Source of the DNA: Streptomyces aurantiacus
GTDB lineage: Bacteria > Actinomycetota > Actinomycetes > Streptomycetales > Streptomycetaceae
Assembly (NCBI RefSeq): GCF_001418335.1
Contig: NZ_LIPP01000004.1
Coordinates: 1-64,000, forward strand
Length of the DNA stretch: 64,000 nucleotides
Reading direction: 5' to 3'
The translations under genes and the position numbers were made by a program. Every line of letters starts with the position of its first letter. The first letter of the stretch is position 1. The notes under the pieces are model-generated. The model ran no database searches, was not told the origin of the DNA, and was given only the letters and a program-made list of their open reading frames with translations. This document shows, one piece after another, positions 26,425 to 34,723 of this stretch.

Positions 26425-27771
26425 TCAGTCCGTGACGTCGACCTCCACCCGGTTCGTCTCCACGCCCGCCGCGGTGACGACCTGGACCTCCACGCGCCCC
26501 GGCTCCACGTCCACGGGTACCGGCACGGTGAGCACCGCGTCGGACGGGTTGCTGAACCCTCCGGGCACCGGGACCAACGGCACGTGCACATGGACCGCGC
26601 CGATCCGTACCACCATCCGCGACAGCCGGTCCGCGCTCTGCGCCCCGGGCGGCACGAACCCGGCGCCGCGGATCTCGATGTCGTCCCCGGTCCGGATCGG
26701 CGCGTCCAAGTCCCCGGCCTCGCGCGCCCGCACGACCGAGAGAATGACCGGCCGCCCGCCTTCGGCGTACTTCGCGGCGACGTACGTGGCGGCCGACACC
26801 AGCACCACCACCGCGAGCCCCCACGGCAGGTCCGGCAGTTGTTCGGGCCGCCGGGCCAGCCGCACCGCCGCGAACACGAGCGCGACGGCGCCCAGGACCA
26901 CGTACTGCGTGTCCGCGAAGCTCCCGCGCCCGGAGTCGTCGGTCATCAGGTCGGCGGCTCGGGGCCGGTCGGCCCGCACCTTCTGCAGCCGCTGCCCGAG
27001 GACCCGCAGTCCCACCACGCGCCGCACCAGTACGGCGATCCCGGACACGACGGCGAGGACGGTCACGATGCCGGCGCCGCGCGCGAGTTCGAGTCCCTCG
27101 ATCAGGGAGTCCCGCTCGGCGTGCGAGGACGCCCCGGCGAGCCGGCCCGCCAGCACGAGTACCGCGTAGACGACGAACAGCACCCAACCGCCCGCCACCA
27201 CACGGGAGGTGGACAGCCGGTTGTCCTCACCGATGACCGGCGCCAGCACCCCGCCCCGCGCCCGGTGGAACCACGAGGCCACGGTCAGCAGCCCGGCCAC
27301 GACGACCGCCGCGAGCAGCCCCGCCGTGCGCGCGGACGTCCAGCCCGCCCCGATCGCGGTGAGCGTCTGCACCAGGAGCAGGATCAGGACAAGTCCCCAC
27401 ACGGCCATGACGGTTCGCCGCCACACGAGACCGAGCCAGACCTCCCCCTCGGCCCGGCCGCGTTCGGCGACGAGGTCCGCGGACTGGGTCAGCTCGTCCG
27501 ACACCCACTGCCGCGAGGCCCCGGCCGAGTGCGCCACCGCGGCCGGCAGCCCGTGTCCCGACGCCAGTTCGTCCCGCTTGGCGAGGAACGCGGCGACGGC
27601 CCGCCGATGGCCCTCACGTGCCCCGTGCGGGCAGTCCCCGCAGGTACAGCCGCCCTCGTGCCCGCCCCGGCCGGCACCCCGGTCGGGACCCCGACCGGCA
27701 TTCCGGCCGGCCTCACGTCCCGCGCCCTGTCCAGCCTCCTGCACCGCCACGCCCCTTGCCGCCTTCCGCAC
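26425..27771 (-). CDS. Multi-pass membrane protein with N-terminal Cys motif and C-terminal Ig-like domain
   Basis: This 448-residue protein is of unknown function. The Gly/Arg-rich N-terminus carries GGCTCGDCPHG, a Cys cluster that could bind zinc. About six membrane helices follow between residues 120 and 330. The last 100 residues contain GDDIEIRGAGFVPPGA and regular beta-strand patterns, suggestive of an IPT/TIG immunoglobulin-like fold. Starts at GTG 27771, 27756 and 27750 are all possible. It is divergent from the DUF4429 gene. Confidence 0.75.
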   Translation of the reverse strand: MRKAARGVAVQEAGQGAGREAGRNAGRGPDRGAGRGGHEGGCTCGDCPHGAREGHRRAVAAFLAKRDELASGHGLPAAVAHSAGASRQWVSDELTQSADLVAERGRAEGEVWLGLVWRRTVMAVWGLVLILLLVQTLTAIGAGWTSARTAGLLAAVVVAGLLTVASWFHRARGGVLAPVIGEDNRLSTSRVVAGGWVLFVVYAVLVLAGRLAGASSHAERDSLIEGLELARGAGIVTVLAVVSGIAVLVRRVVGLRVLGQRLQKVRADRPRAADLMTDDSGRGSFADTQYVVLGAVALVFAAVRLARRPEQLPDLPWGLAVVVLVSAATYVAAKYAEGGRPVILSVVRAREAGDLDAPIRTGDDIEIRGAGFVPPGAQSADRLSRMVVRIGAVHVHVPLVPVPGGFSNPSDAVLTVPVPVDVEPGRVEVQVVTAAGVETNRVEVDVTD

Positions 27772-27946
27772 CGCTCCGTCGAATGTTCATCGGCCGTACA
27801 CCCGCCCACCGCACAACTGCGCAGCCGCACAACTGCCTCGTGCCGACGCGCATTGTGCCGTACCCCACAGCCCCCGCTGCCGCCAGGTCTGGTCAGCGCG
27901 GGTGAACCGCCCGCCCCCGTGTTGACCCGGCTGCGAGAATTTCCGT

Positions 27947-28894
27947 ATGGCCGAGATCATCCAGCGCGACGGAACCTGGGCCTTCGACGGCAGCACGGTC
28001 CGGATCACCCCGGGACTGCACCGTTCCGTGCCGCTGTTCCGGCAGACGTACGGAGAGATCGCCGTGCCCCTCGAAGCGGTCGCGGGCGTCGTCTACGAAC
28101 CCGAACGCAAGCGCGGCCGCCTGCGCCTGAGACTCCGCGAGGGAGCCGACCCGCTGCTCCAGGCGACCGGGGGCAGGCTGCCCGACGCGGCGGACCCGTA
28201 CCGGCTGTCCGTGGCCATCGACCGCTCGGGCGTCGCCGAGTACGTCGCCGAGGAGATCCGCCATGCCCTGCTCATCGAACAGATCCCCAAGGAACCGGCC
28301 AGGGAATATCTGCTGCCGGGCCCGCCCGTGCCCGTCTCGGTGCGCTCCAGCGACGGCACGGTCTCCTTCGACGGCACCCGGGTCCGTATCGACTGGAGCG
28401 ACACCTCGGACCGGGTGAAGCGCGCGACGGGCCCGCGCATCATCGGGCTGCCGGATCTCGTGCAGGTGGAGTGGCTGCCCAACTCCGGTTACGAGGACGG
28501 GTTCCTGCGTTTCGTGACGCGCGACTCGGTGTTCTCGAAACTGCCGCCGGAGAAGGACCCGTTCGCGCTCGACCTGTGGGGCAGCGCGCGGCGCGACCTG
28601 CTGACGGCGCTCGTCGCGACCGCGGTCATGGCCCGCCTCCCGCACCCGTCCGTCCGGACCGGCGAACTCGCGCGGGGCGATCCGCCCCGGCTGCTGTCCG
28701 CCCCCGGGGACTCCATACCGCCCCAGGGACCCGGGACATCCCAACAAGTACCCCAGGCACCCCAAGTGCCCCCGCAGGACATTCACGACGTACTCCTGCG
28801 CCGGCTGAGGGAGCTGGGCGAACTGCATCGCGACGGCGTGCTCACCGACGACGAGTTCGCGACGACGAAGGCGGCCGTGCTCCGCGACTTCTAG
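27947..28894 (+). CDS. DUF4429 protein with C-terminal SHOCT-like domain
   Basis: This 315-residue protein has two copies of a beta-rich domain (GTWAFDGSTVRI at residue 9 and GTVSFDGTRVRI near 137). I associate this with DUF4429, related to tubby/PH-like folds. The last 35 residues (LRRLRELGELHRDGVLTDDEFATTKAAVL) form a SHOCT oligomerisation helix pair. It is a soluble protein with no catalytic motif. Upstream of it two CCGCACAACTGC repeats lie 16 bases apart near 27809. It appears to be a single-gene unit. Confidence 0.82.
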   Translation: MAEIIQRDGTWAFDGSTVRITPGLHRSVPLFRQTYGEIAVPLEAVAGVVYEPERKRGRLRLRLREGADPLLQATGGRLPDAADPYRLSVAIDRSGVAEYVAEEIRHALLIEQIPKEPAREYLLPGPPVPVSVRSSDGTVSFDGTRVRIDWSDTSDRVKRATGPRIIGLPDLVQVEWLPNSGYEDGFLRFVTRDSVFSKLPPEKDPFALDLWGSARRDLLTALVATAVMARLPHPSVRTGELARGDPPRLLSAPGDSIPPQGPGTSQQVPQAPQVPPQDIHDVLLRRLRELGELHRDGVLTDDEFATTKAAVLRDF

Positions 28895-28956
28895 CAAGGC
28901 ACGTGTTCCGGTTCCGGTTCCGGCGAGGCACGTGAGCATATGAGTACGTCAGCACG

Positions 28957-29751
28957 TCAGGACAGCAGGTCCGGCTCGCTGCGGCTGATGTCCTGCCACA
29001 GCGGCTGGTAGTTGATCCACGCCACCAGGTCCCCGCCGGTCTGCTCCCGCGTCGCGACCGCCTGCTTGTGGTCGATCAGCACCGGGCGGCCCGCCGCGCA
29101 CGCGGTCAGCTGCACCTGGCAGGACCGTTCCATCGACAGGAACCACCAGGCCGCCGCGTCCACCGAGTCGCCGACCGTCAGCAGCCCGTGGTTGCGCAGC
29201 ACGAGCGCCTTGAACGAACCGAGCGCGGAGGCGATCCGCCGCCCCTCCTCTGCGTCCACGGCCACCCCCGAGTAGGCGTCGTACAGCGCGTGGTCCTCGT
29301 AGAACGCGCAGCTCTCCTGGGTGATCGGGTCGAGCAGGTCGCCGAGCGCGGACAGCGCGCGCCCGTTCACCGAGTGGCAGTGGGCGACCGCGACGACGTC
29401 CGGCCTGGCCGCGTGCACCTGGGCGTGCACGGTGAACGCGGCCTGGTTCACGTGGTAGCGGCCCTCAAGCACCTGCCCTTCCCCGTTGGCCATCACCAGG
29501 TCACCGACGGTGACATGCTTGAAGGGCATCCCGAACGGGTTGACCCAGAAACAGTCGCTGTACTCCGGGTCGCGCGCGGTGATGTGGCCGGAGACCCCGT
29601 CCTCGAAGCCGAGTCGCCCGAAGAGCCGCAGCGCGCCCGCGAGGCGTTCCTTGCGGTGTCGGCGCTCGTCGTCGAGCGACTCGTGCATCGGCGGCATCGA
29701 GAAGCGCAGTCTGTCGGTGGGAAGGGGCAGGGGCGGGGTGGGCCCGTGCAT
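28957..29751 (-). CDS. Class II aldolase/adducin family protein
   Basis: This 264-residue protein has class II aldolase metal-binding features: GVSGHITARD, the His pair of AVAHCHSVNGRA, and a later His in LRNHGLLTVGDSV. These zinc enzymes cleave or form sugar phosphates such as fuculose phosphate, or decarboxylate related acids. The bacterial group with FWVNPFGMPF is mostly uncharacterised. GGAGGACAT precedes the ATG. No sugar genes flank it, so the substrate is unknown. Confidence 0.85.
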   Translation of the reverse strand: MHGPTPPLPLPTDRLRFSMPPMHESLDDERRHRKERLAGALRLFGRLGFEDGVSGHITARDPEYSDCFWVNPFGMPFKHVTVGDLVMANGEGQVLEGRYHVNQAAFTVHAQVHAARPDVVAVAHCHSVNGRALSALGDLLDPITQESCAFYEDHALYDAYSGVAVDAEEGRRIASALGSFKALVLRNHGLLTVGDSVDAAAWWFLSMERSCQVQLTACAAGRPVLIDHKQAVATREQTGGDLVAWINYQPLWQDISRSEPDLLS

Positions 29752-29831
29752 ATGTCCTCCAGCCCTGAGGAACGGACTCCGTACGTGGTTACGGGCGGGA
29801 AGTTACCGGCGGTCAGCACAGGAGAACAGAG

Positions 29832-30026
29832 ATGTCGGAGAAGAGAGTGCACAACCGTTGTAAGAGGTCGCTGGTCTGCCTGACCGGAGCCAACGAACCC
29901 GTCGGGCACCTGCGCCGACGTCCCCTGGAGGAACCCCCCGTGCACCGCCTTCCCCACCCGCTGCGCGGACCGCGCCGCCCCACGACCGCCTACCCGTTCC
30001 CGCCCCTGTCCTCGTCGCGCCCGTGA
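29832..30026 (+). CDS. Possible small ORF coupled to the next gene
   Basis: A 64-codon frame starts at ATG 29832 with GGAGAA 5 bases upstream. Inside it, GTG 29940 has an even better site (GGAGGAA at 29927-29933), giving a 28-residue version. Its TGA overlaps the GTG of the next gene (GTGA), which has no ribosome site of its own. Translational coupling through this small frame is therefore plausible. The peptide is Pro/Arg-rich and of no known family. It may act only as a leader. Confidence 0.4.
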   Translation: MSEKRVHNRCKRSLVCLTGANEPVGHLRRRPLEEPPVHRLPHPLRGPRRPTTAYPFPPLSSSRP

Positions 30027-30619
30027 AGAGAACCGAGCGCCTCATCGCGAACATGCTCAGACAGATCGCCACGCGCGACGTGGTCGTCCTGGACGAAGCC
30101 TTCGGATCCCCACGCCGCCTCGCCGCACTCAGCTACGTCGCCGTGCAGTACGGGTTCCGGTACGAGGGAGCGAGCAGACTCGGCCAGACACTTCAGGTCC
30201 GGCTGGTCCGCGACGCCCGCCCCGAGGCCCGCGAGCGCAGCACGGCGGCGCTCGGCCGGCTCGCCGCGGGCCGCGCCCCGGGCATGCGTCCCGGCACGCT
30301 GAAGCCCCTGCCGGACGTGGCACCGGCGGTAGCTCTTCTCAGGGCCCGCATCGAGTTCGACGCCCTGGCCGGAGACGTCCCCGACTGGCGCCGCAAGGCC
30401 GTCTTCATGACCGCGAGCGCGGCCCTCATGGCGCTGCTGCTGATCCCCGTGGGCTGGCGGTCCTCACTTGCCGCGAGCGCCACGATGGCCGCGGTGTTCG
30501 CGCTCTTCCTGCGCCGTGAGGTGATACGGAAGGACCGGCTCGCCCGGAGGCTGCGGTCGGCGGAACGGCTCTTCGGCAGAGGTCGTCCGAGGAACACCCT
30601 GCCGAAAAGACGCCACTGA
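30023..30619 (+). CDS. Hypothetical protein with membrane hairpin
   Basis: This 198-residue protein is of unknown family. The N-terminal half is soluble (LIANMLRQIATRDVVVLDEAFGSPRRLAALSYVA). Two adjacent hydrophobic helices lie near residues 128-165, and an Arg/Lys-rich tail follows. The start GTG 30023 has no ribosome site and overlaps the stop of an upstream small frame, so it may rely on coupling. It could start further in. Confidence 0.55.
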   Translation: MKRTERLIANMLRQIATRDVVVLDEAFGSPRRLAALSYVAVQYGFRYEGASRLGQTLQVRLVRDARPEARERSTAALGRLAAGRAPGMRPGTLKPLPDVAPAVALLRARIEFDALAGDVPDWRRKAVFMTASAALMALLLIPVGWRSSLAASATMAAVFALFLRREVIRKDRLARRLRSAERLFGRGRPRNTLPKRRH

Positions 30620-30700
30620 CACTACGGAAATTACGGCGTCGAAGGACGACGGCGCGGAAAGGCGACACCGGATGTCGGGTATCGGCGCCAGAATCCTCGT

Positions 30701-31210
30701 ATGACCCGCATGCCTCGCACGACTCCCACGAACCGTACGACGTCGAACTGGGCGGCCTTCTGCGCCGCGGAAGCGGAGCTCGCCGGAACCGTCGAGGAAC
30801 GGTTCGCGGCCTTCACGCACCACACCGTGGCGACCCTCCGCAAGGACGGGTCGCCCCGCACCTCCGGTCTTGAGGTCCGTTTCCTGCACGGGGAGTTGTG
30901 GCTCGGCATGATGCCGGACTCCCTCAAGGTGCTGGACCTGCACCGGGACCCGCGCTTCGCCCTGCAGGCGAACCCGGGTCCGGGCACGGAGATGGCCGGC
31001 GGCGACGTACGGATCGCGGGCCGGGCCGTCGAGGTCCTCGATCCGGCGGAGAAGGCCGGGTACGTCGAAGAGGTGGAACCGCCGGAGCCGTTCCACCTCT
31101 TTCGCACCGAGCTGACGGAGGTCGTACGGACCTACGTCGAGGACGACACATATCTGGTCGTCGAGATCTGGAAACCGGGAGCACCGGTGCGCACGCTCAG
31201 GCGGACCTGA
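30701..31210 (+). CDS. Pyridoxamine 5'-phosphate oxidase family flavoprotein
   Basis: This 169-residue protein has the split-barrel pattern of flavin or F420-binding PNPOx-like proteins (ERFAAFTHHTVATLRKDGSPRTSGLEVRFLHGELWLGMMP). Members reduce or bind small substrates with FMN, haem or F420. No active-site residue here settles which. It is a compact single-domain protein, probably monocistronic, next to a shift to lower GC at about 31220. Confidence 0.8.
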   Translation: MTRMPRTTPTNRTTSNWAAFCAAEAELAGTVEERFAAFTHHTVATLRKDGSPRTSGLEVRFLHGELWLGMMPDSLKVLDLHRDPRFALQANPGPGTEMAGGDVRIAGRAVEVLDPAEKAGYVEEVEPPEPFHLFRTELTEVVRTYVEDDTYLVVEIWKPGAPVRTLRRT

Positions 31211-31310
31211 GCGGGACCCTTCCCACTTATGAGTGACCACCGACCCGAAATGACCATTTGAGTTCAGTAAGCTCAGTAACGAGTGGGGGTTCGGGGCCCG
31301 CATCGGGGAC

Positions 31311-31937
31311 CTATTTGGCGTTGACGACGACGACGGTCTGATGGACAAAGGTGTCTTTCACGGCGGCCTGGAGGAGGAAGTCGGCGACGTTCGCGCGAGA
31401 GGTCGAGGGGAAGATCGGCAATTTCGTGACGTCCTCAAGCACGATCTCGGTGTAGCGGCTGATGCCTCCGTCGTTCAATGGCCCGGGGTATTCGAGGGTC
31501 CACTGCAGACCGCTTGCCTTCAGGAGCGCTTCCGCCGCGGCTTTGTCCGCATACTTCTTCCGAAGCATGGTGCGGGATATGAAGCGTACGAGGAATGAGG
31601 TCTTGGCGAGAGAGTCGCCGACTCCGAACGCAGACACCATGATGAATCGGTCAACGCCTGATGTCTTCGCGGCGGTGATGACTGCACGGACGGTGTCGGT
31701 GATCAGCGTGGGAGCTTCGGGGGCGTTTCCGAGGGCACTGATGACAGCGTCGTGGCCTTGGGCTGCCGTCGCGATCACGGCGGCGTCGGTGACGTCGCCG
31801 CTGACGATGTGAGCGCGCGGGTCAACGGTGGCGTCGAGCCTCCGAACGAGAGCGGTGACCTGGTGTCCCTGGTCGAGTGCCTTTTTGACGAAGAGGACGC
31901 CGGTGCGACCGGTTGCTCCCAGGACAAGAAACCTCAT
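31311..31937 (-). CDS. NAD(P)H-binding atypical SDR
   Basis: This 208-residue protein begins MRFLVLGATGRTGVLFVKKALD, a Rossmann nucleotide motif GATGRTG of the NmrA/biliverdin-reductase-like atypical SDR group. DVTDAAVIATAAQGHDAVISALG and YADKAAAEALLKASGLQWTLEYPG follow. It probably reduces a quinone or carries out a related redox or sensing role. TAGAAT lies 10 bases before the ATG at 31937 and no ribosome site is visible, so near-leaderless translation is likely. The gene is less GC-rich than its neighbours. A TAGTCA-type dyad lies upstream, next to the MarR gene. Confidence 0.8.
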   Translation of the reverse strand: MRFLVLGATGRTGVLFVKKALDQGHQVTALVRRLDATVDPRAHIVSGDVTDAAVIATAAQGHDAVISALGNAPEAPTLITDTVRAVITAAKTSGVDRFIMVSAFGVGDSLAKTSFLVRFISRTMLRKKYADKAAAEALLKASGLQWTLEYPGPLNDGGISRYTEIVLEDVTKLPIFPSTSRANVADFLLQAAVKDTFVHQTVVVVNAK

Positions 31938-32030
31938 GACATTTCGCATTCTATTGAAGGCCGAATCGAACCTCGTCAGGCCGCTGCCGGGTGTCGGCGC
32001 GCCGTGCGGCGAGGATCCCATCGGGAAAGT

Positions 32031-32049
32031 TAGTCAGTAGAACTGTCTA
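32031..32049. promoter_or_regulatory. TAGTCA dyad upstream of the NAD(P)H-binding gene
   Basis: TAGTCAG (32031-32037), TAGAA and CTGTCTA (32043-32049) form a dyad with one mismatch. It resembles the perfect TAGTCA/TGACTA dyad at 32810 on the other side of the MarR gene. It is probably an operator for MarR. Confidence 0.55.
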
Positions 32050-32153
32050 TGTCAAGGCAAGGTCGAAGCCTGCGGGTGCCCGCCGGTCCCGGCGGTCCCG
32101 GCGGTCCGGGGTGAGCGGAAACGGGGGAGGCGGGTGACTCGGCGTGGCCGGGG

Positions 32154-32636
32154 TCAGCGTCCGTAGGGGTCGGTGATCTCACGGAGCTGATCCAGGATCT
32201 GGTGCAGCAACGCGAAGTTGCGGGTGCCCAGGTAGGCCTTCCACTCCGCGAGGATCTCGTCGAGCGTCGCCCTGGCGACCTCGACCGCCCGCCGGCCGCG
32301 TTCCTCGATCACGATCAGCCGGGCGCGGCCGTCGGTGGGGTCGGGGACCCGGCGGACGTAGCCCAGGCGCTCCAGCTGGTCGACCATCACACCGGCGCTC
32401 TGCTTGGTCATTTGTGCCTGCTCAGCGACGTCCGTGAGGCGCGAACCGTCCGGGGCGACGCGCTGGAACACCCGGCACTGGGCGAGTGTCCAGTCGTCGA
32501 ATCCGGCGTCCTGCAGAGCCCGGAACATCCGGTCCTCGGTGTACCGGTACGGGATGAACAACGCCACCCCTAGATCAACCCGCTGCTCGTCGTCCCGCTG
32601 CTCGTCGTCCATGCCGCTTTCGGCTCCATCACTCAT
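32154..32636 (-). CDS. MarR family repressor
   Basis: This 160-residue protein has a winged helix of MarR type (SRLTDVAEQAQMTKQSAGVMVDQLERLGYVRRVPDPTDGRARLIVI). MarR dimers bind 16-20-base palindromes and release on ligand or oxidation. One Cys lies near residue 50 (TLAQCRVFQ), a position that could sense oxidants. Similar TAGTCA dyads lie before the genes on both sides, so it likely controls both. The start is uncertain between 32657, 32636 and a Met at DDEQ; I chose 32636. Confidence 0.85.
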   Translation of the reverse strand: MSDGAESGMDDEQRDDEQRVDLGVALFIPYRYTEDRMFRALQDAGFDDWTLAQCRVFQRVAPDGSRLTDVAEQAQMTKQSAGVMVDQLERLGYVRRVPDPTDGRARLIVIEERGRRAVEVARATLDEILAEWKAYLGTRNFALLHQILDQLREITDPYGR

Positions 32637-32809
32637 CTGATCCGGCGAGTTCCACACCCTACGTCAACGCCGCCCCGCTCGGATCGCCGCCGACCGGACC
32701 GCGGCAGCGCGTGCCACAACGCTGCGCACACCGCGCCCCGCACGCGCCGTCCACCCCTCGGCGACTTCCCACCTGCGCTGTTGGCTTCGGAGCTGCCACA
32801 CGAGTACGG

Positions 32810-32845
32810 TAGTCAATGTTCCTGACTAGTTCGTGCTAGTTCGTG
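32810..32845. promoter_or_regulatory. TAGTCA/TGACTA dyad and CTAGTTCGTG direct repeat upstream of the SDR
   Basis: TAGTCA (32810-32815), a 7-base spacer and TGACTA (32823-32828) form a perfect dyad. CTAGTTCGTG then occurs twice head to tail (32826-32835 and 32836-32845). It is the likely MarR operator for the SDR, NmrA and hemerythrin genes. Confidence 0.65.
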
Positions 32846-32900
32846 TGGCGGCGCCGACGAGGACGGTTCGGTGCGACCCAAGGATTGTTCGCGTCCGGAG

Positions 32901-32948
32901 CAGACAGAAAAAGCAGAGAAAACAGAGAAAACAGAGAAAGAAGACAGG
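32901..32948 (+). repeat. A-rich purine repeat in the 5' leader of the SDR gene
   Basis: The stretch is almost pure A and G with a repeated CAGAGAAAA unit, very unlike the surrounding DNA. It lies directly before the ribosome site of the SDR gene, so it is probably an unstructured leader that keeps the site open. Confidence 0.7.
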
Positions 32949-32955
32949 TAGCGCG

Positions 32956-33729
32956 ATGACATCGACATCAAGCCTGGCGGGCAAGCGGGTCCTGGTCACC
33001 GGGGGCAGTGGTGGAATCGGCGCCGCGATCGTGCGGCGGCTCGCCGCCCAGGGAGCCACCGTCGCGGTCAACTATCGATCCGACAAGACCGGCGCCGATG
33101 AGCTCGTCGGCGAACTCCGCGACAACGGATCCACCGCTTCGGCTTTCCCGGCAGACATCAGTGACATGGCGCAGACCCACGAACTGGTCGGCGCGGTGGT
33201 ATCCGAGTTCGGCGGCCTGGACCTACTGGTCAGCAACGCCGGCGTCGAACACTTCGGCGCGCTGGAAACCATCACCCAGGCCGACTTCGACCACCTCTTC
33301 CGGACCAACGTGGCCGGACAGCTGTTCGTCACCCAGGCCGCAGTCGCCGCGATGACCGACGGCGGCCGGATCATCCTCAGCTCCTCGGTCAGCGTACGCC
33401 TGGCGGTCCATCACCACGCCCTGTACGCGGCAAGCAAAGCCGCCATCCCGGCCATGGTGCGCAATCTGGCCCCCGAACTCGCCGAACGAAACATCGCCAT
33501 CAACGCGATCTCCCCCGGCGCCACCAACACCCGCATGACCCGCTACGCCCCCCACTACATCCACCCCGCACTCACCGACGTACCGTTCCCCGAACTCCTC
33601 CGCTCGATGAGCGCACTCGGCCGGTTGGGCCGACCCGACGAAATCGCCGCCGTGGTCGCGTTTCTGCTCTCCCCAGACGCGTCTTACATCACCGGCACCA
33701 CCATCGAAGCCGACGGCGGCTGGAGTTAG
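32956..33729 (+). CDS. SDR oxidoreductase, 3-oxoacyl-ACP reductase type
   Basis: This 257-residue classical SDR has [11 protein letters not shown] (cofactor), SNAGVEH, SSSVSVR and [14 protein letters not shown] (catalytic Tyr/Lys), and ends [14 protein letters not shown]. It fits the FabG-like family that reduces keto groups with NAD(P)H. The likely start is ATG 32956 after a purine-rich leader. It is first in a rightward cluster with the NmrA-like and hemerythrin genes, under a probable MarR operator. Confidence 0.88.
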   Translation: MTSTSSLAGKRVLVTGGSGGIGAAIVRRLAAQGATVAVNYRSDKTGADELVGELRDNGSTASAFPADISDMAQTHELVGAVVSEFGGLDLLVSNAGVEHFGALETITQADFDHLFRTNVAGQLFVTQAAVAAMTDGGRIILSSSVSVRLAVHHHALYAASKAAIPAMVRNLAPELAERNIAINAISPGATNTRMTRYAPHYIHPALTDVPFPELLRSMSALGRLGRPDEIAAVVAFLLSPDASYITGTTIEADGGWS

Positions 33730-33740
33730 CGAGTTGGCGA

Positions 33741-33776
33741 ATTAGCCAGATAGCCAATTAGCCAATTAGCCAATTT
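33741..33776 (+). repeat. AATTAGCCA tandem repeat between SDR and NmrA genes
   Basis: About four 9-base AATTAGCCA-type units lie in tandem directly after the SDR stop. They are AT-rich and form no long hairpin with a T run. Confidence 0.75.
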
Positions 33777-33832
33777 CACCGGCTGCCCACCTAGTTCACT
33801 CACACCAAACACCTCCTATCGAAGGAAACATC

Positions 33833-34723
33833 ATGTCCATTGTCATCACCGGAGCGTCGGGTCATCTCGGCCGGCTCGTCGTCGATCAACTCCTCGCCGC
33901 CGGTACGTCGCCGGCGCAGATCGTGGCCACCGGCCGGGACATCGACAAGCTCGCCGACCTCGCACGCAGCGGGGTCACCGTGCGGCGGGCGGACTTCGCC
34001 GACCCGAGCACCCTCGACGAGGCCTTCGCAGGCGCCGACGCGATGGTGCTGGTCTCCACGACGACGGTCGGGGAGCGGTTCGACAACCACCGCAACGCCA
34101 TCGACGCGGCGCGCCGGGCGGGTGTGTCCCGGATCGTGTACACCAGCCTCGTCAATGCCTCGACCGCGCGGATGACGCTCGCCGACGAGCATCGCCGCAC
34201 CGAGGAGTATCTGCGGGCCGGCGGTTCGGAGTTCGTCGTCCTGCGCAACGGGTGGTACCTGGAGAACTACACCGATCAGCTCCCGATGATCACCCAGTAC
34301 CACGCCTTGCCGGGCAGCGCGCGCGACGGTCGCGTCAGCGCGGCCGCCCGCAGTGACCTGGCGGCTGCCGCCGTCGCGGTGCTGACGCAGGACGGGCACC
34401 TGGGAGCCACCTACGAGCTGGGCGGCACGCCGTTCACCCTGGCCGAACTGGCCGCCACCATCAGCGACGTCCTGGGCACCCCCATCGCCTACCAGGACAT
34501 GCCGGTCGCCGACTACACCGCCGTCCTGACCGGTGCCGGGCTGCCCCCGGGGATGGCCGCCGTCGTCGCCGACGCGGATGCCGGCCTGGCCCGCGGGGAA
34601 CTGTTCACCACCAGCGACGACCTCGTAAAGCTCATCGGCCGGCCGGCGACCACGGCGCGCGAAGCCGTCCGCGACGCCGCCGCGGCGATCGAGGCCGCAG
34701 CGGCGATCGAGGAGTCACGGTGA
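33833..34723 (+). CDS. NmrA-like NAD(P)H-dependent quinone oxidoreductase type protein
   Basis: This 296-residue protein starts MSIVITGASGHLGRLVVDQLL, the GASGHLG nucleotide motif of NmrA/QorB-like SDRs. RNGWYLENYT matches the substrate region of the quinone-reductase 2 group. It would reduce quinones with NADPH or act as a redox sensor. GAAGGAAACATC precedes the ATG. Its TGA overlaps the GTG of the hemerythrin gene (GTGA), so the two are coupled. Confidence 0.85.
   Translation: MSIVITGASGHLGRLVVDQLLAAGTSPAQIVATGRDIDKLADLARSGVTVRRADFADPSTLDEAFAGADAMVLVSTTTVGERFDNHRNAIDAARRAGVSRIVYTSLVNASTARMTLADEHRRTEEYLRAGGSEFVVLRNGWYLENYTDQLPMITQYHALPGSARDGRVSAAARSDLAAAAVAVLTQDGHLGATYELGGTPFTLAELAATISDVLGTPIAYQDMPVADYTAVLTGAGLPPGMAAVVADADAGLARGELFTTSDDLVKLIGRPATTAREAVRDAAAAIEAAAAIEESR

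Noticed and set aside
26398-28935. 845-residue plus-strand frame
   Set aside because: It crosses two genes in different orientations and has a His/Arg/Pro composition.
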